Source: Deltaproteobacteria bacterium
Lineage (GTDB): Bacteria; Desulfobacterota; Desulfovibrionia; Desulfovibrionales; Desulfovibrionaceae
Reading direction: 5' to 3'
Length of the DNA stretch: 5,046 bases
Assembly (NCBI GenBank): GCA_025350085.1
Contig: JANXYI010000318.1
Coordinates: 1-5,046, forward strand
Below, one piece after another: positions 1 to 5,046 of the stretch (the first letter of the stretch is position 1; the number at the start of each line of letters is the position of its first letter). The translations under genes and the position numbers were made by a program. The notes beneath the pieces are model-generated. The model searched no databases, was not told the DNA's origin, and was given only the letters and a program-made list of their open reading frames with translations.

Positions 1-84
1 GGCGGCCTGGCACAGGGCCTGGGCCATGACCGCGCTGTTGCCCTTGGTCCTGGGGCTGCCCAGCAGGCAGACGATGTTCCTCAT
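1..84 (-). CDS. Flavodoxin / NAD(P)H-dependent FMN reductase-like protein, N-terminal fragment
   Basis: Only the first 28 codons are present and the gene runs off the left edge. The N-terminus MRNIVCLLGSPR begins with a hydrophobic beta strand followed by GSPRTKGNS (residues 9-17). This glycine/serine loop is typical of NAD(P)H-dependent FMN reductases and flavodoxin-fold oxidoreductases, where it holds the FMN phosphate. A helix (AVMAQALCQAA) follows, as expected for the fold. The ATG at 84-82 overlaps the TGA stop of the upstream gene by 4 nt (ATGA), and a perfect AAGGAGG lies 4 nt upstream (89-95 on the opposite strand), so the start is well supported. It is the third gene of a minus-strand operon. 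The family is broad, covering FMN reductases, quinone reductases and iron-sulfur flavoproteins. The fragment does not show which applies, and no downstream Cys motif can be checked. Confidence 0.8.
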   Translation of the reverse strand, partial: MRNIVCLLGSPRTKGNSAVMAQALCQAA

Positions 85-407
85 TTGTCCTCCTTCCTGT
101 CCGTGTCGGCCCGGGCCAGGGCGCGCTCCACGCTCGCGGTCTTGGCCGCCAGGCCGCCCGTACGCCCGCGCCGCCAGTCGGCCTTCATGGTCAGGTAGAC
201 GCGGTCGCTGTCTGCGGCCAGGGCCTTGAAGCAGCGGTCCACCACGGGCAAAACCTCGTCCCACTCGCCCTCGATGCAGGTGCCCATGGGGCTCAGCTGG
301 TGGGCCAGGCCGCTTGAACGGATGATGGCCACGGCCCGGGCCACGTAGGCCCCGACGCCCTGGCCCTGGTCCAGGGGGAAGAGGGCGAGATCCACGATGA
401 CGCTCAC
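81..407 (-). CDS. MTH1187-family (DUF77) thiamine-binding protein
   Basis: This 108-residue protein starts MSVIVDLALFPLDQG and carries the features of the small MTH1187/DUF77 family: an N-terminal beta strand ending in a PLDQG-type turn, a helix with VGAYVARAVAIIRSSG (about residues 18-33), and the strand segment LSPMGTCIEGEW (about 39-50). Next comes a helix (VLPVVDRCFKAL) and a final strand with RVYLTMKADWRRGR. Family members are cytoplasmic ferredoxin-like folds that form oligomers and bind thiamine or a related ligand; no enzymatic activity is established. Length matches the family (about 100 residues). The charged tail RADTDRKEDK is probably flexible. The start is GTG at 407-405, overlapping the previous stop codon (GTGA), with AAAGGA (414-419, opposite strand) 6 nt upstream. 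It lies in the middle of a coupled three-gene operon. Family assignment is good; the cellular role is unknown. Confidence 0.85.
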   Translation of the reverse strand: MSVIVDLALFPLDQGQGVGAYVARAVAIIRSSGLAHQLSPMGTCIEGEWDEVLPVVDRCFKALAADSDRVYLTMKADWRRGRTGGLAAKTASVERALARADTDRKEDK

Positions 408-1222
408 GGATATTCCTTTGCCTGAGGGTTGGGGGGCGGGTCCTTGCGAGAGTAGTGGCCTGCGGCGAATTTCAGGAACCGGTCCAGCATGGGCAGCGGC
501 TCCAGGATCGGGAAGCCGTGCCGGCCGAGCCTTGGCTCGAGCAGCAGGCAGAGCAAAAGCGGCAGCACCCGGCTTGCGTGCGCCTGCTCGCCGTCAAAGG
601 CCGCGGCCGCCCCGGCCAGGTCCACGGGCGGAAGCACCTTGACCAGGCTGGCCTGGGGGCCGAAGGGGTCCAGGCAGGCCGCCGGGGGCGAGGTCATGGC
701 GTACTGGCGGCAGGTGAGCGGGCGCTCGTCGTAAATGCCGCAGGCCTTGTCCTCCAGGAAGGGGCAGGGGATGGCCAGCTCCCAGTAGGCGGCCAGCATC
801 TCGGCCACGTGCCGCCAGTCGTGGGCCTCCCGGGTGAACACCGCGAACAGGCGCGGCAGAAGATCGGCGGACTCCAGGCGCGCAAGCCCGGCCTGGAAGC
901 GGGCGAGGACCTGCTGGCGCCGGGGCTCGGGTAGACCGCGCAGGGTGCGCAAGAGGGCCAGGGCCTCGGCCTCGCCCAGCACCACCAGGTGGCGGCAGCA
1001 GGCGTCGCAGCCCAGGTGGCAGGTCACGGCCTGGCCGAGCTCCGCCACGGTCCGCCGGGCCTCGTCCTGGAGGGTGTCGGCCACGGCGCGCACTGCGGGC
1101 AGGATGTCCGGAAAGACCGCGGCGCCGTCGGGCAGAAGGACGGACACCAGGGGCGTGTCTCCGCCTGGGCGGTCCAGGGCGATGAGGAGCCTGCGCCGGG
1201 GCAGGGGGTTCTGCGTGGTCAT
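404..1222 (-). CDS. YkgJ-family cysteine-cluster protein (putative metal/Fe-S-binding)
   Basis: This is a 272-residue cytoplasmic-type protein with no signal peptide. It shows the zinc/iron-chelating cysteine pattern of the YkgJ family: C68-x3-C72-x2-C75-C76 (CHLGCDACC), then P152-CPFLE with C153, C161 in ACGIYDERP, and C171 in TCRQY. The IYxxRPxxCRxY block is diagnostic. Extra cysteines occur at 183 and 225. The family is usually described as binding an Fe-S cluster or zinc through these residues; the function is mostly unknown. The core spans about residues 60-185. The N-terminal 60 and C-terminal 85 residues are less typical, and the C-terminus is proline-rich (DPPPNPQ). I chose ATG 1222-1220 because AGGGAGG sits 4 nt upstream. 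A TTG farther upstream (1267) would add 15 residues, two of them Cys, but has less support. It is the first gene of the minus-strand operon and ends by overlapping the next start by 4 nt. It is divergent from the hydrogenase genes. Confidence 0.85.
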   Translation of the reverse strand: MTTQNPLPRRRLLIALDRPGGDTPLVSVLLPDGAAVFPDILPAVRAVADTLQDEARRTVAELGQAVTCHLGCDACCRHLVVLGEAEALALLRTLRGLPEPRRQQVLARFQAGLARLESADLLPRLFAVFTREAHDWRHVAEMLAAYWELAIPCPFLEDKACGIYDERPLTCRQYAMTSPPAACLDPFGPQASLVKVLPPVDLAGAAAAFDGEQAHASRVLPLLLCLLLEPRLGRHGFPILEPLPMLDRFLKFAAGHYSRKDPPPNPQAKEYP

Positions 1223-1226
1223 TTTG

Positions 1227-1233
1227 CCTCCCT
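1227..1233 (-). promoter_or_regulatory. Ribosome binding site of the YkgJ-family gene
   Basis: AGGGAGG on the minus strand, 4 nt before the ATG at 1222. It decides the start in favour of this ATG over the upstream TTG at 1267. Confidence 0.75.
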
Positions 1234-1335
1234 GGTGACTATTGCCGCAGCCGTGGGAGCAGGTCAATACGCCTGTGCCGTCCTCGCGGATATGTTTTGA
1301 TTTCAGCGTGATACCTTAGGTGCCAACTCTTTGTG

Positions 1336-1351
1336 TGGTGATTGCGTTGCG
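1336..1351 (+). promoter_or_regulatory. Weak sigma-54-like -24/-12 element, candidate for hynB
   Basis: TGG at 1336-1338 and TTGC at 1347-1350 place GG and GC in the spacing required for a sigma-54 (RpoN) promoter. The bases between TGG and the spacer fit the consensus TGGCACG poorly (TGGTGAT). Transcription would begin near 1362 and leave a leader of roughly 190 nt. Two boxes this short can occur by chance. Confidence 0.2.
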
Positions 1352-1539
1352 GTTTTTTTGCTTTCCCCCCTTGCCATTGTCCAGGGACCAGTGTATTGGC
1401 TTTCACAGCTAAACTATTGTTTCGCTTGCTGAATTTTAAAGGATTCGTATGGCAAGTGTGGCACGGTTCAGCTTTTCGTGTCACGCGGTTTCAAAGTTGA
1501 GAGTTTGCAAGGCGTTCCCGTCATGTATCATCATAATCT

Positions 1540-1545
1540 GGAGGT
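1540..1545 (+). promoter_or_regulatory. Ribosome binding site of hynB
   Basis: GGAGGT followed by a 5-nt spacer before ATG 1551. It supports this start over the in-frame ATG at 1449, and the resulting N-terminus matches the known small-subunit precursor pattern. Confidence 0.85.
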
Positions 1546-1550
1546 GTTGT

Positions 1551-2543
1551 ATGAAGGTTTCCGTAGGACATGGCTTGCCCGGCGCCGAAAAACGCCTTGA
1601 AGAGCGTGGGGTTTCCCGTCGTGATTTCATGAAATTCTGCGGCACGGTCGCCGCGGCCATGGGCATGGGCCCGGCTTTCGCGACGCAGGTTGCTGCCGCT
1701 CTCACCGCCGACAACCGTCCCTCGGTCATCTGGCTGCACAACGCTGAGTGCACCGGCTGCTCCGAGTCCATTCTGCGCATGGCGTCCATCGACGGCAAGA
1801 CTGCTTACATCGATACCCTGATCCTCGACGTCATCTCGCTCGAGTACCAGGAGACCATCATGGCCGCCGCAGGCGAAATGGCCGAGAAGGCCCTGCACGA
1901 CGCCATGAAGAAGCCCTACCTCTGCGTGGCCGAGGGCGGCATCCCCATGAAGGACGGCGGCATCTACGGCATGGTCGGCGGCCACACCATGATCGACATC
2001 TGCAAGAAGGTCATCCCCGGCGCCCTGGCGACCATCGCCTACGGCACCTGCGCCACCTTCGGCGGCGTGCAGGCGGCCAAGCCGAACCCGACCGACGCCA
2101 AGGGCTTCACCGAAGTCTTCCCCAAGGCCACCATCATCAACATCGCCGGCTGCCCGCCCAACCCGTACAACCTCGTCGGCGCCGTGGTCGCGGCCATCAT
2201 GACCGTCACCAAGGGCGCACCGCTGCCCAAGCTGGACGACCTGAAGCGCCCCGTCGCCTTCTACGGCGAGACCGTGCACGACAAGTGCGAGCGCCTGAAG
2301 TACTTTGAGAAGGACATGTTCGCCAAGTCGTTTGACTCCGCGGAGGCCAAGAAAGGCTACTGCCTGTACAAGCTCGGCTGCAAGGGCCCCTATACCTACA
2401 ACAACTGCCCGACCAAGAAGTTCAACCCCCTGGACAAGGGCGTTGGCGTGAACTGGCCCGTTCAGGCTGGTCACCCCTGCATCGGCTGCAGCGAGCCCAA
2501 GTTCTGGGACACCATGAGCCCCTTCTACGAAGAGCAGAAGTAG
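1551..2543 (+). CDS. hynB: Periplasmic [NiFe] hydrogenase small subunit (Fe-S electron-transfer subunit), Tat-exported precursor
   Basis: This 330-residue precursor is the electron-transfer half of the periplasmic uptake hydrogenase; it carries electrons from the Ni-Fe site to periplasmic cytochrome c. A twin-arginine signal covers about residues 1-52: a long n-region, the motif SRRDFMKF (22-29), a hydrophobic stretch [14 protein letters not shown], and probable cleavage in the AAALTAD region. Proximal [4Fe-4S] ligands are C67 and C70 (ECTGCSES), C167 (GTCATFGG) and C201 (AGCPPNPYN). Distal [4Fe-4S] ligands are H244 and C247 (HDKC), C271 and C277. Medial [3Fe-4S] ligands are C286, C310 and C313, with P303 at the position that excludes a fourth cysteine. 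The proximal site lacks the two extra cysteines of oxygen-tolerant enzymes. The C286-C310 loop is about six residues longer than in the D. gigas type as I recall it. No lipobox is present. GGAGGT lies 5 nt before ATG 1551. hynA follows after 71 bp. Confidence 0.97.
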   Translation: MKVSVGHGLPGAEKRLEERGVSRRDFMKFCGTVAAAMGMGPAFATQVAAALTADNRPSVIWLHNAECTGCSESILRMASIDGKTAYIDTLILDVISLEYQETIMAAAGEMAEKALHDAMKKPYLCVAEGGIPMKDGGIYGMVGGHTMIDICKKVIPGALATIAYGTCATFGGVQAAKPNPTDAKGFTEVFPKATIINIAGCPPNPYNLVGAVVAAIMTVTKGAPLPKLDDLKRPVAFYGETVHDKCERLKYFEKDMFAKSFDSAEAKKGYCLYKLGCKGPYTYNNCPTKKFNPLDKGVGVNWPVQAGHPCIGCSEPKFWDTMSPFYEEQK

Positions 2544-2547
2544 GCCT

Positions 2548-2572
2548 GGCCGGACGTTAGCGCCGGTCTTTT
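2548..2572 (+). terminator. Intercistronic hairpin with short T tract between hynB and hynA
   Basis: Bases 2548-2556 pair with 2561-2568: GGCCGG, a bulged A (2554), CG, loop TTAG, then CG and CCGGTC, giving eight pairs including one G-T wobble. TTTT follows directly (2569-2572). It resembles a weak intrinsic terminator, but hynA must be co-expressed with hynB, so it is more likely an attenuator or an RNA processing/stability element. It begins 5 nt after the hynB stop and ends 28 nt before the hynA ribosome binding site. Confidence 0.45.
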
Positions 2573-2600
2573 ACAGCAACATGACGCTTTCACTCACTCC

Positions 2601-2607
2601 AAGGAGG
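2601..2607 (+). promoter_or_regulatory. Ribosome binding site of hynA
   Basis: AAGGAGG, a full anti-16S match, with a 7-nt A+T-rich spacer before ATG 2615. It predicts strong independent initiation, in keeping with a highly expressed structural subunit. Confidence 0.9.
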
Positions 2608-2614
2608 ACATAAT

Positions 2615-4321
2615 ATGGCTGGTTCCAAACCCCAGGCCGCCCCGGCCAAGGTAACGCCCAAGAGCACCTACTCCGGCCCGGTCATCGTCGACCCGGTCAC
2701 TCGTATTGAAGGCCACCTGCGCATCGACGCCACCGTTGAGAACGGCAAGATCGTCGACGTGCGCAGCAGCTCCCAGCTGTTCCGCGGCCTGGAGATCATC
2801 CTCAAGGGCCGTGATCCCCGCGACGCCCAGCACTTCACCCAGCGCGCCTGCGGCGTCTGCACCTACGTGCACGCCCTGTGCAGCACCCGCGCCGTCGACA
2901 ACGCCGTGGGCGTGAAGATCCCCAAGAACGCCACCCTGATGCGCAACCTGACCATGGGTTCGCAGTTCCTGCACGACCACATCGTGCACTTCTATCACCT
3001 GCACGCCCTTGACTGGGTCAACGTGGCCAACGCCCTGCAGGCCGACCCCGCCAAGACCGCTGCCCTGTCCAACAGCCTGTCCGCCGGCCGCAAAGAGACC
3101 GCCGAGCAGTTCAAGGCCGTCCAGGACAAGGTCGGCGCGCTCATCGCCTCCGGCAAGCTCGGCATCTTCACCAACGCCTACTTCCTGGGCGAGAAGAAGA
3201 ACGAGGCCTACTACCTGCCCGCCGAGGCCGATCTCATGGCCGTGAAGCACTACCTTGACGCCCTGCACATGCAGGTCAAGGCTGCCCGCGCCATGGCGAT
3301 CTTCGGCGCCAAGAACCCGCACACCCAGTTCACCGTGGTCGGCGGCGTCACCAACTACGACGCGCTGAAGCCCGACCGCATCGCCGAGTACAAGGCCCTG
3401 ACCGACGAGGTCATCGCCTTCATCAGTGACTTCTACATCCCGGACCTGCTGGCCGTGGCCAGCTTCTACAAGGACTGGGCGGGCATTGGTGGCACCACCA
3501 ACTTCCTGAGCTTCGGCGAGTTCCCGACCAACGAGTACGACCTGAACTCCCGCTTCTTCGCCCCCGGCGTCATCATGAAGCGCGACATCGCCAAGGTCGG
3601 CGCCATGGACCCGAAGAAGATCGAAGAGCATGTGAAGCACAGCTGGTACGTTGGCGACCAGGCCCGTCACCCCTTCAACGGCGTGACCGAGCCCAAGTAC
3701 ACCAACCTCCAGGACAAGGACCGCTACTCCTGGATGAAGGCCCCCCGCTACGACGGCGAAGCCATGGAGACCGGCCCGCTGGCCACCGTGCTCGTCGCCT
3801 ACGCCAAGGGTGAGAAGAACACGGTCGCGGCCGTGAACCTCGTGCTCGGCAAGCTCGGCGTTGGCCCCGAGGCCCTGTTCTCGACCCTGGGCCGCACCGC
3901 TGCCCGCGGCATCGAGTGCCTGGTCATCGCCAACCAGATGAACGGCTGGCTCGACGCCCTGGTCGGCAACGTCAAGGGTGGCGACGGCGAACTGTACACC
4001 CCGTGGAAGATGCCGAACGAGGCCGAAGGCGTCGGCTTTGTGCAGGCCCCCCGCGGCGCCCTGTCCCACTGGATCAAGATCAAGAAGGGCAAGATCGAGA
4101 ACTTCCAGCTCGTCGTGCCCTCCACCTGGAGCCTTGGCCCCCGTTGCGCCAATGGCAAGCTGGGTCCGGTCGAGGAGGCCCTCATGGGCACCCCGATCTT
4201 TGATCCCAAGCGCCCGGTCGAGATCCTGCGCACGGTCCACAGCTTCGACCCCTGCATCGCCTGCGGCGTGCACGTGCTCGACGCCAAGACCGGCCAGACC
4301 GCCAGCTTCAAGGTGTTGTAA
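2615..4321 (+). CDS. hynA: Periplasmic [NiFe] hydrogenase large subunit (Ni-Fe active site), precursor
   Basis: This 568-residue catalytic subunit performs H2 <-> 2H+ + 2e-. The N-terminal TRIEGHLR contains E32, the conserved glutamate of the proton path. The first pair of Ni/Fe ligands is in RACGVCTYVH (C79, C82) and the second in DPCIACGVH near the C-terminus (C547, C550). R480 in APRGALSHW is the conserved active-site arginine. The first cysteine of the C-terminal pair is TGC, not TGA, so this is a [NiFe] and not a [NiFeSe] enzyme. After H553 come 15 residues (VLDAKTG...FKVL), the usual extension removed by the maturation protease after nickel insertion. No signal peptide is present; the mature subunit should be exported with HynB through Tat. 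Length is normal for the family. Codon use is strongly biased to C-ending codons and AAG, as in highly expressed genes. A full ribosome binding site precedes the start, and a strong terminator begins 20 nt after the stop. Confidence 0.98.
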   Translation: MAGSKPQAAPAKVTPKSTYSGPVIVDPVTRIEGHLRIDATVENGKIVDVRSSSQLFRGLEIILKGRDPRDAQHFTQRACGVCTYVHALCSTRAVDNAVGVKIPKNATLMRNLTMGSQFLHDHIVHFYHLHALDWVNVANALQADPAKTAALSNSLSAGRKETAEQFKAVQDKVGALIASGKLGIFTNAYFLGEKKNEAYYLPAEADLMAVKHYLDALHMQVKAARAMAIFGAKNPHTQFTVVGGVTNYDALKPDRIAEYKALTDEVIAFISDFYIPDLLAVASFYKDWAGIGGTTNFLSFGEFPTNEYDLNSRFFAPGVIMKRDIAKVGAMDPKKIEEHVKHSWYVGDQARHPFNGVTEPKYTNLQDKDRYSWMKAPRYDGEAMETGPLATVLVAYAKGEKNTVAAVNLVLGKLGVGPEALFSTLGRTAARGIECLVIANQMNGWLDALVGNVKGGDGELYTPWKMPNEAEGVGFVQAPRGALSHWIKIKKGKIENFQLVVPSTWSLGPRCANGKLGPVEEALMGTPIFDPKRPVEILRTVHSFDPCIACGVHVLDAKTGQTASFKVL

Positions 4322-4341
4322 ACCGTAGACGCATCCTGTAT

Positions 4342-4379
4342 GGACGGGAATCCGGGCAGCCGGGTTCCCGTCCTTTTTT
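4342..4379 (+). terminator. Strong rho-independent terminator after hynA
   Basis: GGACGGGAA (4342-4350) pairs with TTCCCGTCC (4365-4373). Inside, T4351-G4364 wobble and CCGG (4352-4355) with CCGG (4360-4363) extend the stem to 14 pairs closed by the loop GCAG. Six T residues follow (4374-4379). It lies between hynA and the protease gene, 24 nt before that gene's start codon. It should end most hynBA transcripts, with read-through or a separate promoter supplying the maturation genes. Confidence 0.92.
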
Positions 4380-4403
4380 GAATCTTTGGGCCAAAGGGTA
4401 GGC

Positions 4404-4937
4404 ATGACTGATTCCACCAAACGTATCCTGGTCCTGGGCGTGGGCAACCTTCTGTTCACCGACGAGGGCATTGGCGTGGCCTGCGTGACCGAGCTCGAGC
4501 GCACCTATGATGTCTCCGACAACGTGACCCTCATGGACGGCGGCACCCTGGGCACCCGGCTCATGGACCCCATCCTGAACTGCGACGAGCTCATCGTCAT
4601 CGACGCGGTGCTGGGCGACGGCGAGGCCGGGAGCATCTACCGCCTCACCGGCGACGACCTGCGCAAGAGCCTGGCCTTCAAGGATTCCATGCACCAGACA
4701 GACCTTGTGGATACGCTCATCATGTGCGAGATTGTGGGCACCAGGCCCGAGGCCGTGATCATCGGCATGGAGCCGAAGGATTTTCACACGCTGAATGTGG
4801 GTCTCTCGGACGTGGCCCTGGGGCGCCAGGCGGCGCTCATGGGCTTTGTGCTGGAGGAGATACAAAGGGCCGGGGGCGTATGCAGCCTCAAGGCCGTTCC
4901 CGGATCGCTGACCCAGGAGAGAGAACCATGTGCCTAG
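4404..4937 (+). CDS. hynC: Hydrogenase maturation endopeptidase (HybD/HynC family)
   Basis: This 177-residue cytoplasmic protease cleaves the C-terminal peptide of the Ni-loaded large subunit. The N-terminus contains the family motif LGVGNLLFTDEGIG (residues 11-24). The three residues expected to recognise nickel are E21 in TDEG, D67 in VIDAV and H97 in MHQTD, matching Glu16, Asp62 and His93 of E. coli HybD. Other family blocks are MDGGTLG (44-50) and GMEP (121-124). Length is typical. The start is ATG 4404 with AAGGG 5 nt upstream; an upstream TTG would add six residues and place the ribosome binding site inside the gene. The natural substrate is almost certainly HynA, encoded just upstream with an intact 15-residue tail. 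The gene is separated from hynA by a strong terminator, so its expression is probably lower than that of the structural genes. Its last 10 nt overlap the next gene, suggesting translational coupling. Confidence 0.95.
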   Translation: MTDSTKRILVLGVGNLLFTDEGIGVACVTELERTYDVSDNVTLMDGGTLGTRLMDPILNCDELIVIDAVLGDGEAGSIYRLTGDDLRKSLAFKDSMHQTDLVDTLIMCEIVGTRPEAVIIGMEPKDFHTLNVGLSDVALGRQAALMGFVLEEIQRAGGVCSLKAVPGSLTQEREPCA

Positions 4938-5046
4938 CCGTTCCCGCTGAAGTCATCGAGATTGCCGACGAGGTGGCCACCTGCCGCGTGGGCGAGGGCG
5001 AGACCACCATCCACGCCTCGCTCATGATCCTGGACGAGGAGATCAC
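4928..5046 (+). CDS. hypC: HypC/HybG/HynD-type hydrogenase maturation chaperone, N-terminal part
   Basis: The first 39 codons are present, plus two bases; the right edge cuts the gene. The N-terminus MCLAVPAEVIEI has the HypC signature MC-x3-P, with C2 as the residue that carries the Fe(CN)2CO unit together with HypD and binds the large-subunit precursor. The following beta-rich segment (about residues 7-36) fits the HypC OB-like fold; full-length proteins are about 75-95 residues, so roughly half is missing. The ATG at 4928 overlaps the end of hynC by 10 nt in another frame, with AGGAGA (4915-4920) 7 nt upstream. Its place directly behind hynBAC matches the hynD gene described in desulfovibrios. 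Whether it is specific to this hydrogenase or serves as the general HypC cannot be told here. Confidence 0.93.
   Translation, partial: MCLAVPAEVIEIADEVATCRVGEGETTIHASLMILDEEI

Larger units (their letters stand above)
1223..1550. other. Divergent intergenic region between the YkgJ-family gene and hynB
   Basis: This 328-bp stretch has no convincing gene. It must hold the promoters for the minus-strand operon and for hynBA, and is visibly less G+C-rich than the flanking genes. Features seen: a pyrimidine tract at 1353-1373 (T7, then CTTT, C6, TT); a TGG-N8-TTGC element at 1336-1350 with correct sigma-54 spacing but a poor -24 box; and TGGCACG followed by AGCTT at 1459-1474, with a good -24 box but a spacer one base short. 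There are also two small palindromes at 1456-1464 (GTG-TGG-CAC) and 1477-1485 (CGTG-T-CACG). TTCACA at 1402-1407 could be half of an operator. I see no sigma-70 promoter with two good boxes at normal spacing and a sensible distance to the start codon. Promoter positions therefore remain undetermined. Confidence 0.7.

Noticed and set aside
1223..1267. Upstream TTG start for the YkgJ-family gene
   Set aside because: ATG 1222 has AGGGAGG at good spacing; the extension would put that site inside the gene and starts with a rare codon.
1505..1537. Sigma-70-like boxes TTGCAA and TATCAT/CATAAT just before hynB
   Set aside because: Spacers are 15 or 21 nt, and the transcript would start in or next to the ribosome binding site.
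1521..2474. Open frame of 317 codons antisense to hynB
   Set aside because: This is the same codon-bias artefact; the product is Gly/Val/Ala/Asp-rich without motifs.
4253..4273. Possible selenocysteine site in the large subunit
   Set aside because: Both codons of the DPCIACGVH pair are TGC, so there is no in-frame TGA.
4386..4403. TTG start for hynC at 4386
   Set aside because: It is too close to the terminator T tract, with no ribosome binding site; ATG 4404 has one and fits the family length.
2594..4504. Very long open frame (over 600 codons) antisense to hynA and the start of hynC
   Set aside because: It is the shadow of strongly biased, G/C-ending codons in hynA. The predicted protein is low-complexity (Val/Gly/His/Leu-rich), and the sense strand has clear family motifs.
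1..5046. Mobile elements, CRISPR arrays, tRNA or rRNA genes
   Set aside because: I saw no transposase motifs, long terminal or direct repeats, regularly spaced repeats or recognisable RNA genes when reading both strands.

Overview
The window is a G+C-rich bacterial chromosome segment that reads like a sulfate reducer of the Desulfovibrio type. The main evidence is a periplasmic [NiFe] hydrogenase locus with small subunit first, large subunit second, then a maturation protease and a HypC-type chaperone, in the hynBAC(D) order known from desulfovibrios. The protein sequences, including the small-subunit start MKVSVGHG and its Tat signal, look like Desulfovibrio HynB as I remember it. The species cannot be fixed from this window.

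Left part (1-1222, minus strand): three genes are packed head to tail with 4-nt stop/start overlaps. In transcription order they are a YkgJ-family cysteine-cluster protein, an MTH1187/DUF77-type thiamine-binding protein, and the first 28 codons of a flavodoxin/NAD(P)H-dependent FMN reductase-like protein that runs off the left edge. The overlaps indicate one operon with coupled translation. Their joint function is not known to me.

Middle (1223-1550): a 328-bp divergent intergenic region, less G+C-rich than its flanks, carries the control regions for both directions. I found only weak promoter candidates, including two imperfect sigma-54-like elements.

Right part (1551-5046, plus strand): hynB (Tat-exported Fe-S small subunit) and hynA (Ni-Fe large subunit) are followed by a strong rho-independent terminator. 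After it come hynC (endopeptidase that trims the HynA C-terminus) and the start of hypC/hynD, cut by the right edge. The enzyme is predicted to take up H2 in the periplasm and pass electrons to c-type cytochrome. HynA has no signal of its own and would be carried out with HynB after HynC removes its last 15 residues. The cluster ligands are those of a standard, oxygen-sensitive [NiFe] enzyme, neither the oxygen-tolerant nor the [NiFeSe] type.

I see no mobile element, CRISPR array, tRNA or rRNA. The window is mostly a well-known system. The points worth a second look are the two RNA hairpins that punctuate the operon, a six-residue insertion at the medial Fe-S cluster of HynB, a second plausible in-frame start for hynB, and the tightly coupled three-gene cluster on the minus strand.
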